Shown: in pieces, positions 25,468-37,774 of the stretch | Layout: each line of letters starts with the position of its first letter | Position numbering within the stretch: position 1 is the first letter of the stretch | Origin: Taenia hydatigena | Lineage: Eukaryota; Platyhelminthes; Cestoda; Cyclophyllidea; Taeniidae | DNA: 64,000 nucleotides | Reading direction: 5' to 3' | NCBI GenBank assembly: GCA_036345935.2 | Contig: JADWOT020000009.1 | Location: forward strand, 5,723,381-5,787,380 | Notes under the pieces: model-generated | What the model was told of the DNA's origin: nothing | The model's input: only the letters and a program-made list of their open reading frames with translations | Databases searched by the model: none | Program-made: the position numbers and the translations under genes

Positions 25468-26490
25468 GGCGAGGGAAGTGCACATGCTGTGGATGGGAGA
25501 ACCAGTTACTACCTCTGACTGAAGAGCCGAAAATCACGTTCGCCTTCAACAACTACCCCGAACCCGTGTTCTGCAGGAAAGGTATTAACAACTCAAGCGG
25601 TACTAGCCGTGAGCCACCTGTTGGGTCTTCGCTACGGAGCTCCTTAGCAATTCTGTCTGAAGAAATCAACTATGCGAAAACACGATACTCTCCCCAGTCC
25701 CCTACCACCTGGGTAGAGCCTAGACAGGCAGATGTAGCTGGGCAGCTTTGAGGTGAGAATGACGTAACAAGGGAGATAGAACCGAAATCCTGCTTTCATG
25801 GAAGCATATTAGATCCCATCTTGTCTCGTCTGCCTCGACTTTTGAGCTGGTGTTCCCACAACTGGCGATGGAGACACGCGATGGATAGCACGTGCTCCTG
25901 TCCCAAAATCCAGTCCTCGTGGTCCATGTAGAAAGAACCGACAGATCTAGCAGAAATGCAAAGAGAGATTCGAGGTGCTGTAGTCAAGTATCTTCCTGGC
26001 TGCATAGACATTTGATGACTGGAACAGTTGAGTCGTAGATGTTTCTTTGCGGCACCGACAACATTTTGACGGCTGACATGAGAAGTTGACAAAGGAGAGC
26101 GCCAAGAAGGACACTCAAAAGGGAAAAGAGGCTCTTTAATAAGTTGGTTGCTTATTCAGCGCCCGATGTTTGTGATTGAGGCATTTGAGATTTTCGTACG
26201 TATAGCATTTTCGGGCGGACTGACCTCTGGACCATGTTAGTGGCACTAGGTCCATCTGTAGCACTTTGTTTGTTTAAACTACCGGTTTTGGTGAGGGTCA
26301 CAGAGGTGGCCATATTGCTCCATCTGCGTAGGCTTGCCTCCGGGGCATGCCAGCAGCTTATCTCCCTCTGTCCGTTGAACATATATATTCTACCCTAGTA
26401 TTCTGCCTTCTTTTGCCTCCGAGGGAGCCTTGGGGTTGCGGCACCTACTGCGAATCGAGAGCACGTTCTTCTGAAGCATTGTGCCTTCTT
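25468..26490. repeat. Dispersed repeat with 774-bp core, copy B, interrupted by an LTR
   Basis: Core 25468-26241 is identical by eye to 8543-9316. The less similar right flank continues to 26256, is broken by a solo LTR at 26257-26443, and resumes at 26444 (CCTACTGCGAATCGAGAG against CCTACTGCATATCGAGAG in copy A). The left side abuts TRIM copy 1 at 25453. The coding potential is as in copy A: nothing recognisable. Confidence 0.8.
26257..26443 (+). mobile_element. Solo LTR of TRIM-type retrotransposon
   Basis: 187-bp LTR, TGTAGCACTTTG to TTGCGGCA, inserted inside repeat copy B. The right target-site duplication is CCTAC and the left is CCATC; copy A near 9326 keeps the uninterrupted CCTAC site. 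Confidence 0.85.
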
Positions 26491-26924
26491 TTCTATGTAG
26501 GGAATTACGATAGCGACGTTAATCTATTCTAGCCAAATGAGGTCGTTATTAGCATATCTAACAAAGTTAAATTTTTTTCCGTTTTTTTAAATTGCCAAAG
26601 TGAAGAGTCTTTGATAATGATATATCGGTCCTCTTAAAGGAAATTTTTAGTAATAATGCAAATTTCTTGAACATATTTAATTAGATTACCAACGTTTCAG
26701 CATTTTGCCTAGCATTGTGCTTTTGATATAATTTTTGCTTTTTAGGCTTCTTCGACAACTAAACGAATGGAATTGTGGACTTTGATGAATGTTTTGTTTA
26801 TATTTTTCATGCTTTCGCACTCCATTGTTGTTAGGGCGGCTTTATTGCAAAGTATCGGGCTTTCTGTCTTTGCGTTGTTAGTCGCTTTTCACTTTTAATT
26901 AACCTTGCATTTTTGTGAATTGAG

Positions 26925-29900
26925 ATGGTTACTTCTTTCACGTCGTTTTCTAGAATGAATACTAAGTTTTCAAGAACAGACAAACCGAAAGGGAAGTTTG
27001 CACAGTCAAATATCAACTTGGTTTACAGAGGAAATGCCACTGAAATCCAGTCGAAACCTAGTGAGTGTTTTATTGTGAGAGAGCATTTCGTTGTTTATAT
27101 TTTTATGGTGTTTTGCAGCTTTGGTGTCCATTGTGTACTCCTTGGTCTTGTTTGTACTAAGTTTGAGAACTACATATTTTTTTCTAATTAAACTGTGCTC
27201 CTGGGATCTCTTTTTAACGTTTTAGCTCTTCGAAGCGGTGGACTTCAACTTGTTGGTAAACTGCAAGGGACTAGACGTAATCCTCCACCGCCCCCGTGGG
27301 TGCCGAGTATCAAAGCTGAAATGGGTGGCCAGGATACGAAAGTAAACATCGTTCCTCCGGGAGGTTCTGGTTGGGGTACTGGACCCTCAAATAACACAGT
27401 TTCGGAGAATTTGCCTAAAAGTGATGCAAAGGCAACATCTACCACCCCTTCTGTCCTCGAGGGCGTTTCCGAGCCTTCGGGGAAGGACAGTGATGACTCC
27501 AAGCGCTCAAACTATGTTGAATCTTTTCAGTCCACTCTGGTCAAGCCACCACAAAAACGTAATTTTAGTTCAAACAATTTCCACGAGATTTAGAATCACG
27601 TTGATGCAATTTCGTTCTCTTATTCTAGCTTTCTTTGCTCTCCGTTCTTCGAAAAGTGCTTCAGGAAAACCGGCCGCTGAGGGTTCCTCTGATATTGGTC
27701 GGTCATTAACTGGGAAAACTCCAGGACCTACGATTCCATTTTATCAGCGTCCTACCGCATCAGTTAGTGCTAATTGACGTCCAGATTTCACGAAGGAATA
27801 GTCCTTATTGTTTTTTTCTCTACCTCTTAGCCATTATCGAACTCTGTTCCTCCTAAAGACACTGAACTTGCGGAAGCTAACGTTGATGAAAAACCAGTTG
27901 AGACCAAAGCCGTATCAAATGAGATTGCAGCTCCCCGGACCGGTTGGGCGGCGGTAACGACGGAGGAACCGGACTTTCAAGAGCGTATTAATTTTAGTGA
28001 TGGTGAGGAGGATGTATCAAAGGCGCCAATGGTTGAGGTGTCCAACGAGCTTCCAAAGACATCGATTGTATCAGTCACCTCTTGGGCATCGTCATCTATT
28101 CAACCTCAGCCCCCAGCGCAGGTCTCATATCCGCGGGCTGCGTGGGATCAGCCCACTTGTTTCAACCCTGTGTCCCCCATGCAACACACTTTCAGTACAC
28201 CCTTCTGCAGTCCAAACGAAGGCATATTTGCAGAATCCTCCCCTATCTCTGGTGCCCGTCCAGACGTGCTTCCTAGTCGTGAAGTTGCTCTTTTGTCGGA
28301 GCAGCTTCAACGGACATCTTTTACTACCTCTGAGGCCCAGGTGCAGGCTCAGCGTGAGGAGCGGACGTTAGCCTTTAAGTCGGCTGTAAATAGAGCGCAA
28401 ATGGCAAGAAAGAAGCGGAGCGATGCTGAGGTTATGGAGCCTAAACGGAAAGATCAGTCCATTGATTCGACGAAAAGTACCCTTACCGATGTTAGCGTTT
28501 TCTCCCAGTCGATCATGCAATCTGGCACGGCAGCTATTGCTGGCACCCCCACCTTTTCCATGCACGGTCCCGTTAATCATTCTCCCCAGCATCACACTAT
28601 GGAACCCGTGATTGCGGCCTTGTACAATAATGGCTTTTCTAGTTTAATGCATTCAGTGGCCTCTAGCAACGGTCATTTGGCGTCTCAAATGAAGCCGCAG
28701 GCACACCTTACTGGCGCCCTTTCTCCTTCTTCATGGAATTCTGGCCATTTCTCAGCAAATACCCAGCCTCCATTTATGCATCCTTCATATCCACTCTCTA
28801 ACTCTCCAAAATTACCAACCAATCAGGGGTTTTATTTCAAATCCGACCATTTTGCGGTGAACGCATTCAATCAACAGGTAGTTCTTACATATTTTTACCG
28901 TTGTTTCTACTAGCCAAATTCAAAGAGCGGTCACGTTCAAGGGCTTCAACCTGATCATCCTATTGAAAGTTCCGTGCATTCATATGGAGGTGCCGTTGGA
29001 GACTCATCGGTGGTCAATCACCATCCTTTCCAATCTGCGAAACCTCACATCGCACAGCATCTCTCTAGTTCTCCGACCTTGGAAAAGCGGATGGAAAGTG
29101 ATTCTAATAAGGAACTGATTGTTTCTTCTTTAACGCGGGCTGTAGCAATTAATAGTCGTCCCCTTCAGATCTCTGCCCATCCAGAAGGTTCGCGCACTGC
29201 ATTTACTCCTCCAGCGCCGTCAACAATCGAGGCTTTTCCGCCACAGAATTCACATCCACAACCTGTGCAACAGCAACCACATATTACTCCGCTCATGGAA
29301 GTCAATCTTTCTGGCAAATGGAGTGAAAAGGACTTTGATACATTTCCCCCTCCGGTATCTTCTCGCGATAGCTATGCTAGGTTCAAGTCCGGTCGCGGCG
29401 GTTCGAAAAATGTGAACGGTACGCATGGGAATTGCGGTGGGGATGCTGCTTAAACGTTTCGATGGATTTCTTCTCTTTCCTTTTTAGACGAGAGAAATGG
29501 CGCTCATCGGTACGCAACATATAACAGTGGTGGACGACAGAATCGTGGTCCGCCACAAAGGGACACAATGAAGCGTTCGGCGCGACGTGCATTAGAGATG
29601 GATGATGATCATACTGGTGATCGTCCTGTTGACGAGCCCGTTGTCGGTGAAGGTGGTGAGGAGCAACAGGGCGATCTGAGGCGACGGCGTCGTGGTGAAT
29701 TTGGCAGCGGCACCTTCCCACGCCAACAGCGTGTTCGGGGATCGAACCGTATGCCTAAGTCTAATCGTGGAACTCCCCATGATTATGAGGAGTGCAAACA
29801 GCAAAATTGTGATTTTGATAGACAGCAAACGTGTTGCTCATACAACCAGCGGGATAGGTGGAAGAGTGGAAGCAGCGGAATCAAAAACACTAGGCAAGGT

Positions 29901-32900
29901 AATTCAAATTCACTTATGCACGTTTTGCTTTTTGTGTCCCATCCTAGTAATGGGTTGTAGTAGATGTGTAGTCGGTCCGTGTAATAGCAAGGCAGTCTTG
30001 TATGCTTTCCTTGAGAACAACGTGATTAATATCGCTCTTTGGGGACAATGTGATGGCACATTCGAATTCTCTTGGGGTTTCACGAATATTTAAAAATCAA
30101 AATGTCTAAATCGCTCGGGTTTTATGCTTTTACACAGTTTTAGCGTGCGTTACAGCCTTGGTGTGACTCGAAAGGAAATAGCTTGGTAGTAATCTGTCCC
30201 ACGCTCTTAAACTTCTGAGTTTTAGGTGACCGTGTCACTGAGAAGGCGAGCTCCGCCATATCGATAGGTAGTCGAGGCAGAAAAAATTTTCCACGCAGCG
30301 GCCCCGGCGACCGTCGGCACGCTGGTCAGGAGGATGTTTCGAAGCCTCGCGGGCACCATCTAACCCAGCGGAAGACTGATGAAAACGCGGAAACTGCAAA
30401 CATGACCGTATGTTTTGTTTGTGTTGAGCACTTTCTGGGCATATTCACGTCAGTGTTAATCATAGTTATTTTTCCCGAAGTTTGGTCGACCCTTTAGAAG
30501 CCTGATACTTTGTGCATGTTGCGAAGATCATTATGGAAGCCAGAATTCCTTTTGTTGCAAAGAGCACTTCGGCTACCGAATCCTTCATGTGGAGTTCCGC
30601 ATTCCATTATAGTTGTTAGCACGAAAGACTGGTCAAAATTTCCCTACTACCTATGTCTATGCTTTGAAGGGGATATTTTTTCACGGTGATAGAATGTTAT
30701 TTCAAATTTCTAGTTGCAAAATGACGTAGATGAGGCCGATGCCAATGCACTACCGGACCCTGAGCAAGGCACTACGCCTGTACAACTAACGGGATCGGAC
30801 TCTCAGCAATTCCATTCTCAGAGACCGCAACGGGGAGGCAGTAACAGTGGAAGGGCGCGGAGGGGACAGCATGGTGGTTCCCAAAGGCAGCCGCAGCGCC
30901 GCGGTCGTACTGATCGAGCAAACACTCGTCGGCAGAATAACCGCCGTCATCCGGACGAAGATGATGATCACGATTTTAAGGGTGGGCCTTCTACTACCAA
31001 CGGCACTTCAACTGCCGTTGCTAACACCACCACTTCTGGCGACGGCAATACAGGTAGAGGCGAAGGTAGAGCAAATACGGAATCAAACGGTAGCACAACC
31101 TCCAGTGGCCAGCAACCAAGTGGAACTGTAGACGCTGCTCAATCTTGCGGAACCAACATCTTTGCACCCGCTGCGAAGTCTCGGAGCCATGCACATTCAA
31201 GTAAGCGGCTTCAGATAACTTCGTTTTCCAACATTGTCAAGCCTCGCGACGCGCATGTGTGTTGTCTAGCGGCATGTCTTCCCTAGCCCTGATTCCCTGC
31301 ATGCAGTGGACACCATACCGGCATGCATGTGTCCCGTCGATCGGTGTGTTAAAGAAGGACACATGCCTTATTTTTCTTGCTTGCAGTCACATTGGCGAGT
31401 GATGTAGAGGTCTGGGAGACTGCCTCGGAAGGTTTCAGTTCCTCTCTGTTGGGGACTTCGCCGGGGTGTTCTTTTGCCGATTGTACAAGCGTATCACCAG
31501 CAGCAGGTACTGCAAAAGCAGATGATCATAAAGATCTCGTTGCTGCTGATGGTGATGATTATGAAGAGGGTGAGTGACGTAGCAGGGCGCGCGGTCGCAG
31601 GCTTGACATGTTCTCGTATCTGGCATTGTGTTTGTATGGGATATGCGTAAAAACTCATATTATTTCTCACAGGCGGTTACAGTCACCCTCCAAAGAGAAC
31701 CGCGCAACGTCGCTCAACACCCAAGATCACAGGCAAAATTGTCCCCTTGATGTCTATTAACGCGGAGGCTCCACCTTCTTATTGCGACAATCCTAGCTTT
31801 CTAGACTCCCCGCTGCCAACCGTTAAGTCATCGAGTAATGATACAGCTCCTGGCGGATCTACGGCAGAAGTGAAGGATGTTGAATCTGTTGCTGGGAGCG
31901 CTTCCGTCTCTAGCGAGGATGGATTTATGGAGGTGCGTTCTAAGTCCAGCAGAAAGCAACAAAAGGCAAAACTGCAACAAAAAAGTCAGAAATCTTCCGT
32001 TTCTTCTGACGAGCGATCTTCCACTGTTAAAACCAAAAAGTGAGTAGGATCAATGAGTATTTAGGAATATTTCTGCTGACGCTGATTTATTTGTGATCAA
32101 ATCTGATGTTTTCATATTGAAGAGAAAAGCCATTGAAATCGTACTTGCTTTACTAAATGAATTCTGACTTCTTTATTTAGTCGTGATCCTGTTAAGTCCC
32201 GCGGTCAGACATTTGTGCTGTCCAAGACCGACCAGAAGCCTTCGAAGCCTTCCAAGAATGATGACCCATCTGCAAAAGATAAGCAGCGTTCTACTTCAAC
32301 TGCAGCTATAGCTACTCCTGCCAGCTCTAGTCAAACGTCTTCAAAGCATTCAGAACCCGCTACAAAAAAAATAACGAATTCAACTATGCTCCAATCAACA
32401 AATGCCTGGTTGAAACCACTTCAGGAAACTATTAGCGAGAAGGCCGCTGCTGCTGCCGCTGCTTTGACTGCTCAAAACAACACGAAATCGAAAACCGTTT
32501 CGTCTGATGCTGTTGCTTCGTCGACCAAAGTAGCCGCATCGACTACTGTGTCTTCTTACGCTTGGTCTGTCGTTGTTGGTTCGCGGGCCACTGCCACATC
32601 GACAAGCTGCACCCCTAGTGAGAATGTTCCAGTGTCATTGATGGCTAAGACAAATGAAAAAGTAGTTTCTGCGAAGCCCATGCAGGTGCGTTGCTGCTAT
32701 TTGAATACTGATTTGTTCGGTTACTTTACCTTCACCTTTTTTACCATGTTATTGACTATAATTTCGTACCTTGCAACCTCTTTGCGTATTTGCGTCCTTT
32801 CATTGTTATTATGTAGCTATTTTGTGGAAATTATTCAAATCTACGAGCATTAGTACCATTTGTACCTTGTAGAATGCCAGCTCTGATCAATCGTCGACGG

Positions 32901-34738
32901 CGGCAGTTGCTGGTACTCCTCAGCCATTGACCATTCCAGCTGAGCTCGAAACTACTGTAATTCCGCAGTCAAGACAATCGAAACCCGAAAAGACATCACA
33001 AGACGAAAGCGTGACTCAGTTGTCCGACCCCTCGGGGGTATCTGCTCCGAATACCTCCACTGCAGCAGCAACTTCTGCCAACGTTTGCAAAGTCAGACCT
33101 CAAAAACAACCTACAAATGCTGTCATTACTAGCTCTCCTACAGCTCCTGTTGCTCACACTTCGAAGCCGGAGCTTTCTTCTTTCCCTATGTCCACGGCCT
33201 ATTCAACACCTGGCAATACGGTTCTCATCAATACATCTCAGCTTCGGCGACCCATTGGCGATGCTGGAGACTGGCTCGGTAAAACCCCTGGGGTTTACAC
33301 GAGCAACTCATCTTCTGTATTCTTCGATGGTTATGGGAGTAAGAAACTTGAAACCGCACCAGATTCTTCACTGGGATTGGCTCCTGCTGCCACCGCAGCC
33401 GCTGCCATGTATTTGCAACAGCACCAACAGCAACCCTTCAGGCAAACTTTACACCCCCTTCAGCAACAGCAACCCATGATGGGGTTTGGTCTACCTGATT
33501 TGACTATGGTACACTTCCAGCTTTACGTTAAGTTTGCACCTTTATTTTGCATCTCTTGCCGTTCTAATCTTTTGCTTCTAAATGTATCTTTGGATAATAG
33601 TTTTAAAATATCATATAGGCATGAGTTCTATGTGGGTGCCAATAAGTGTCTCGATGTGTCTGTTCTAGCGGCATCAAAATAATCGAATGAGTGGTACCTG
33701 TTCCCAGAACGGGATGGGGACGGAAAGCTACTTCACAGTACCCCCATTCGGAGCGGGGAGTGCGGGTCAAGCGGGAGCACAGCAGCCACCACGCGGCTTG
33801 TATCCTCCCGCTCCGCCTGCGCAGCAACGCGGTTTTCCCTCATGGCAACATCAACAGCACCACCCCCAACAGGAGGCTGCTGTTATGGCTGCTGCTGTCG
33901 CAGGTGCTGTGGCGCCCCAGGCTGCTGCCCTATGGTCCTCTAACTACACCCCTTCACCTCCACCACCCCCTCATCACCATCCTTCCTATGTTGGTGTGAT
34001 TGGTGCGGATCGGCCCTCGTCGACATCCTCTGTATCGATAACTTCCCGTCTCCAATCGAGCAATGCGAGTGCCTCGCTTTACGGCTCTGGATCAATACGA
34101 GGTGGAAGCGGCGCGACGCCCGGTGTAGGAGGTCCGCCCTTCGCCCAACCGGCTCCGCCGCCACAGCCTCCTCAAGCTGCTTCCATGCAGCCCCCTAGTG
34201 GGCTTTATGCCTCATCTCCAACGCACCCAACGCCTCCGCCCCCTCTGCCGTTCGATCCCAATGTAAGGTTGTGATTTAGCATTCCCAATTTTGTAATGCT
34301 AAACTTTCGCTGCCGTACTTAGTCGGAGCCTTTCTTAATTTCCTCTGACCACAAAGATGAAGCACATCAGATTAATGCAGCATTTTTCGTGACGTTATCA
34401 TCATTCCACTTTATTCGAAGATAATCATTGTCGTCTTGTTGTTATTCCATCTGTGTATTATCCCCATTTAGTTTGCTTACACGAGCGGAGGTCTTGCGAG
34501 TTCCACGAGTGTTTTCTCACACCACTCGGGAGCTGCAGGGGGTCCCGCATTATTGGCTGCTCCGCATCGTCAGTCAGCATCTGCTCGATCTCTTGGTGAC
34601 CATCCCCACACCTCGCACCCTCCGGTTTTCATCAACGCCTCCCACGCACCCTTCCCTGCTGCTCCCGCTGCAATTTCTGTTCATGGTCTAGCCGGTCCCC
34701 CTACGGCTCCCATGACTACACCTGGATTGCACTTTTAA
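26925..34738 (+). CDS. PRRC2 / BAT2-family protein
   Basis: Large disordered RNA-associated protein; mammalian PRRC2A/B/C bind mRNA and act with translation initiation factors and stress granules. Fourteen exons join in phase to 1928 residues: 26925-27060, 27226-27558, 27629-27762, 27831-28877, 28914-29418, 29488-29898, 30226-30407, 30714-31200, 31387-31569, 31673-32039, 32181-32685, 32873-33508, 33669-34262 and 34472-34738. The BAT2 N-terminal signature is clear: GLQLVGKLQGTRRNPPPP, then PSIKAEMGG and VNIVPPGGSGWG. It is followed by FQERINFSDGEED, a helical SAVNRAQMARKKRSD, RG/RR-rich segments (29.5-31.0 kb), the conserved EDGFMEVRSKSSRKQQK, an Ala/Ser/Lys-rich part, a poly-Gln patch (33.41-33.48 kb) and a Pro-rich C terminus. 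Either ATG 26925 or the in-frame ATG 26955 could start translation. Flatworms seem to have a single-type homologue, so I give no A/B/C letter. Confidence 0.9.
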
Positions 34739-37700
34739 AACTTCCTACTCTATGCTGTCTCGTGAACTTGATGGTCTCTTGCATTACCTCATTTTTGAGA
34801 GTGTGTGCACTGGTGGCTCTTGTCGTCTTGGTCTAGCCATCTGCCCGCACTTTAGCTACGACCTTTTAGGCCCCCTCAACAGTCAATCTTCTCATCTCAA
34901 ACCACTCCAACCTGTCTGGTATTTCCGTTAATACAATACTGTGCACGCACCATATGGCCCCTATAATACACTCTCCCTTTCCTTCACCGGTTCGCTGTTG
35001 CCCACCATTCACGTCTCAATTCTTCCCGATCCTTCTTTATCTCTAACACTGTTTGTCTGATTAATCTTTATCTTTTTAAAGCGAAGAACCTAAAGAATAA
35101 GTGATCGTGCCGCCTTTCTCTGGTCTGCAGGAGGGTACGCGATGCCGTTAAAACTGTTGTCATGCTGGATTTTAGGCCTCGGATCTGCTTATCCTAGAGG
35201 GTTCTCCATTTCATACAGTGGGCTGCTCTATTCTCATGCGTAGCTTGGGTTGCACACCAGAGGAGGTCGTGAAGTAGGTGATGGGTTTTCGTAGGGAAGG
35301 ATTATTGTTCATGTTTAGGATCTAGTAAGTGGCACATTGGTGGTTCCTGCGGCGCGTAGATCTCGCGTGGTTGATGGATTACGGACTTGGATCCGTTTGG
35401 TTCGCCTCATCGAGCGTCGTTCAGGCACGATTTCGGGATCAGATATTGGCGACATCATAATCGGATCTACTTCCTAGTTTAATCGGCTGGAGAGGAAAGG
35501 GGAAAAAACGAAGTCTTGTATGATTTAATAAAATTGGACCTCCGAGACGGTGGTTTGCGGGGGAATGCATAGTTTGAATTGGTAGTGTTCGCTGATTTAC
35601 AAAAAAATGAGCGAGTGACGCTGTCTTCGCACTTTTGATATGACCTCGATGCGATAGTAATCTAGCAGCCGCGTGTTCTGGTGACAAGGGTGAAAATTCA
35701 AATATTGTAGAGATTTTGCTGACCGACATAGAAATCGCGGTACTTTTGAAATGCCATTTTCATTAGTTGCGTAAACTTCCACTAATTCACTCAAACCGTA
35801 GACGAGGGAAAAATAATGGTGAACAATAATTCTAACGGACTTCCCGATCTCAAAATGCTTGGTGCCTTCGTTACCATATCGCACGGCGACGAATACCCTT
35901 CCTTCCTCTCCTAAGCATTGCCTGCAAAGCAAACACCAGGAGCCACTGTTCTCCCATCCCTGAGTTGACAAGTCAAAATTTGAAGAGCAAATCTTTAGCT
36001 TTTTAATACGCCAATGGGCGGTGTGATAGAGACCATGGATGTTTTTTAAACTGAAAATAGGTCACACCAGCCATTTCCAACTGCAAGCAGCATTAAATCA
36101 AAGATCTGCAAAGGTCTGGGTACTCATTCATTAGTTAAGCTAAATTCTTGTGGGTTTATGACACCAATTGTAAAGTGAATTAGTAGTAATTCTGGCCTCA
36201 ACCGTTTGAGGATATTGCAATAATTATTGCTATGATAATTTGATTGCGCTGGTTAAAAATCGGGAACTACAGGTCTTTGCAGAGTTATAACTGATTTCTG
36301 CTCGCAAATAGTAGGAATAGGGCGCATATTATAACATCGGATTCCTCGCTTTCCTGTGGTAAATGACCCAGACACGCTCAAATGTAAAAGCTTTTCCACA
36401 AATTGAGGTGTGTCGTGAAAGAGTTGTCCTCCCACGGAGAATGGAGACTTAAAAATTCAAACAAAAGGGTTTAATATCAGCCTCATCTTGATACACAAGT
36501 CATCAAATTAGAACAGGATTTAGATTTCTTAAAAGGGCATAGGGAAGACTTGGTAATTGTGACAGTAATAATTGAACGACAATGGGTATTTAAGCAATGG
36601 TTTGCCTACTCTCGCCCCGTACATTCATCACTTAGAAGAGTACTCAACCAAACCTCTTCGCAAATCGGTATCGCAATTTTACCGTCATGTCTAAAAACGA
36701 GTACAATTGCCATACTAGGTAGCTTTTGAGGCATAAGTGAGAAACGATATGTTGATACCGGTTCAAGTCAGGCCTTCAAATTATTTATATGGATAGTAGG
36801 AACAGTTTTTACAATCAGAGAAAACTGTGCAAGTACAGAGGAAGCCCTCCTCTGTAATTTATGACACTGCGCAGAACAAGCTAGCTGTCCTTTGGTTTTT
36901 TACGAGGAAGATTTGGTGTTGGAGCGTGCACCATTAAATACACGTGATTTATGAGACACCACCACTGTGCAATAAAACTACTGGAAGGTAGTTCGACCAT
37001 GGAATTGGGAGGATAGAAGAAAACCTACTTCAACAATTCTAAGGCACTAGACTTTCTAGATAAGTGCATTGGAAGCAAAAATCGCATCAGTTTTGGGTAC
37101 AAGTGTGGCCGCGACGAGGTGGCAAGGCCGATTTTTTAAACTCGAATTTGGTACATGAAAGTAGAAAAATTGATTGGGTGGATGTCAAGACACCGCATAG
37201 TGGTTGAAGACCAATGAAGTCGGTCCGCTGCTAAACGAAATGCGGATTTTTAAGTGCACAGCCCAAACTTCAAAAACTCGCTACAACAGCTTAACGCAGA
37301 CCTTGAGCAATCCTACCTACCCGTAACTTATAACAACAATATCCTACTGTGAATACCCCAACGCCGGGGATTGTCAACATCTGCATCTTATACTTTACTA
37401 GCCTATCGCAGCTACAAGCTGACCGGGTGTGAATTCTAGTGTCTTCTCCTGAGGCGGACAATTTATCCGTCCAATTCATGAACAGGTTCCACACATCTGC
37501 CTTGCTGTTGTCCTAAAGAAGTCGGACAAACTCAAGCACGCATGAGGTACCTTAAACATTAATTAATAGCACCAGGAAAAAATAATTTCACTCGCACCAA
37601 ACGGAACAATTGACATTGTTCCAGTAGGCTTTTAAGAAGCACTATTATCGAACGTAATAGGCAGGTCACAGACCCATGTATCGGAAGTGTACATAAAATA

Positions 37701-37774
37701 CGAGTAGAGTTCTGAGAATACTGAGAGGAAGAGAATGGGAAAAAAAGTGAGTGTGAGTACACGAAGGCAAGTCC
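34739..37774. other. Gene-poor interval between PRRC2 and PPP1R2
   Basis: The first kilobase is pyrimidine-rich and would contain the PRRC2 3' UTR. Minus-strand frames at 35439-35971 have moderately protein-like composition (for example EEGRVFVAVRYGNEGTKHF) but no motif and no clear splice structure. I see no TRIM LTR and no RNA gene. Confidence 0.4.

Noticed and set aside
25461..26092. 96- and 98-codon frames in the 774-bp repeat
   Set aside because: Both copies of the repeat are identical at DNA level, so frame conservation is not evidence of coding. No motif is recognisable.
35439..35971. Overlapping minus-strand frames of 96 and 124 codons
   Set aside because: Composition is partly protein-like, but there is no family motif and no splice structure linking them to a gene.
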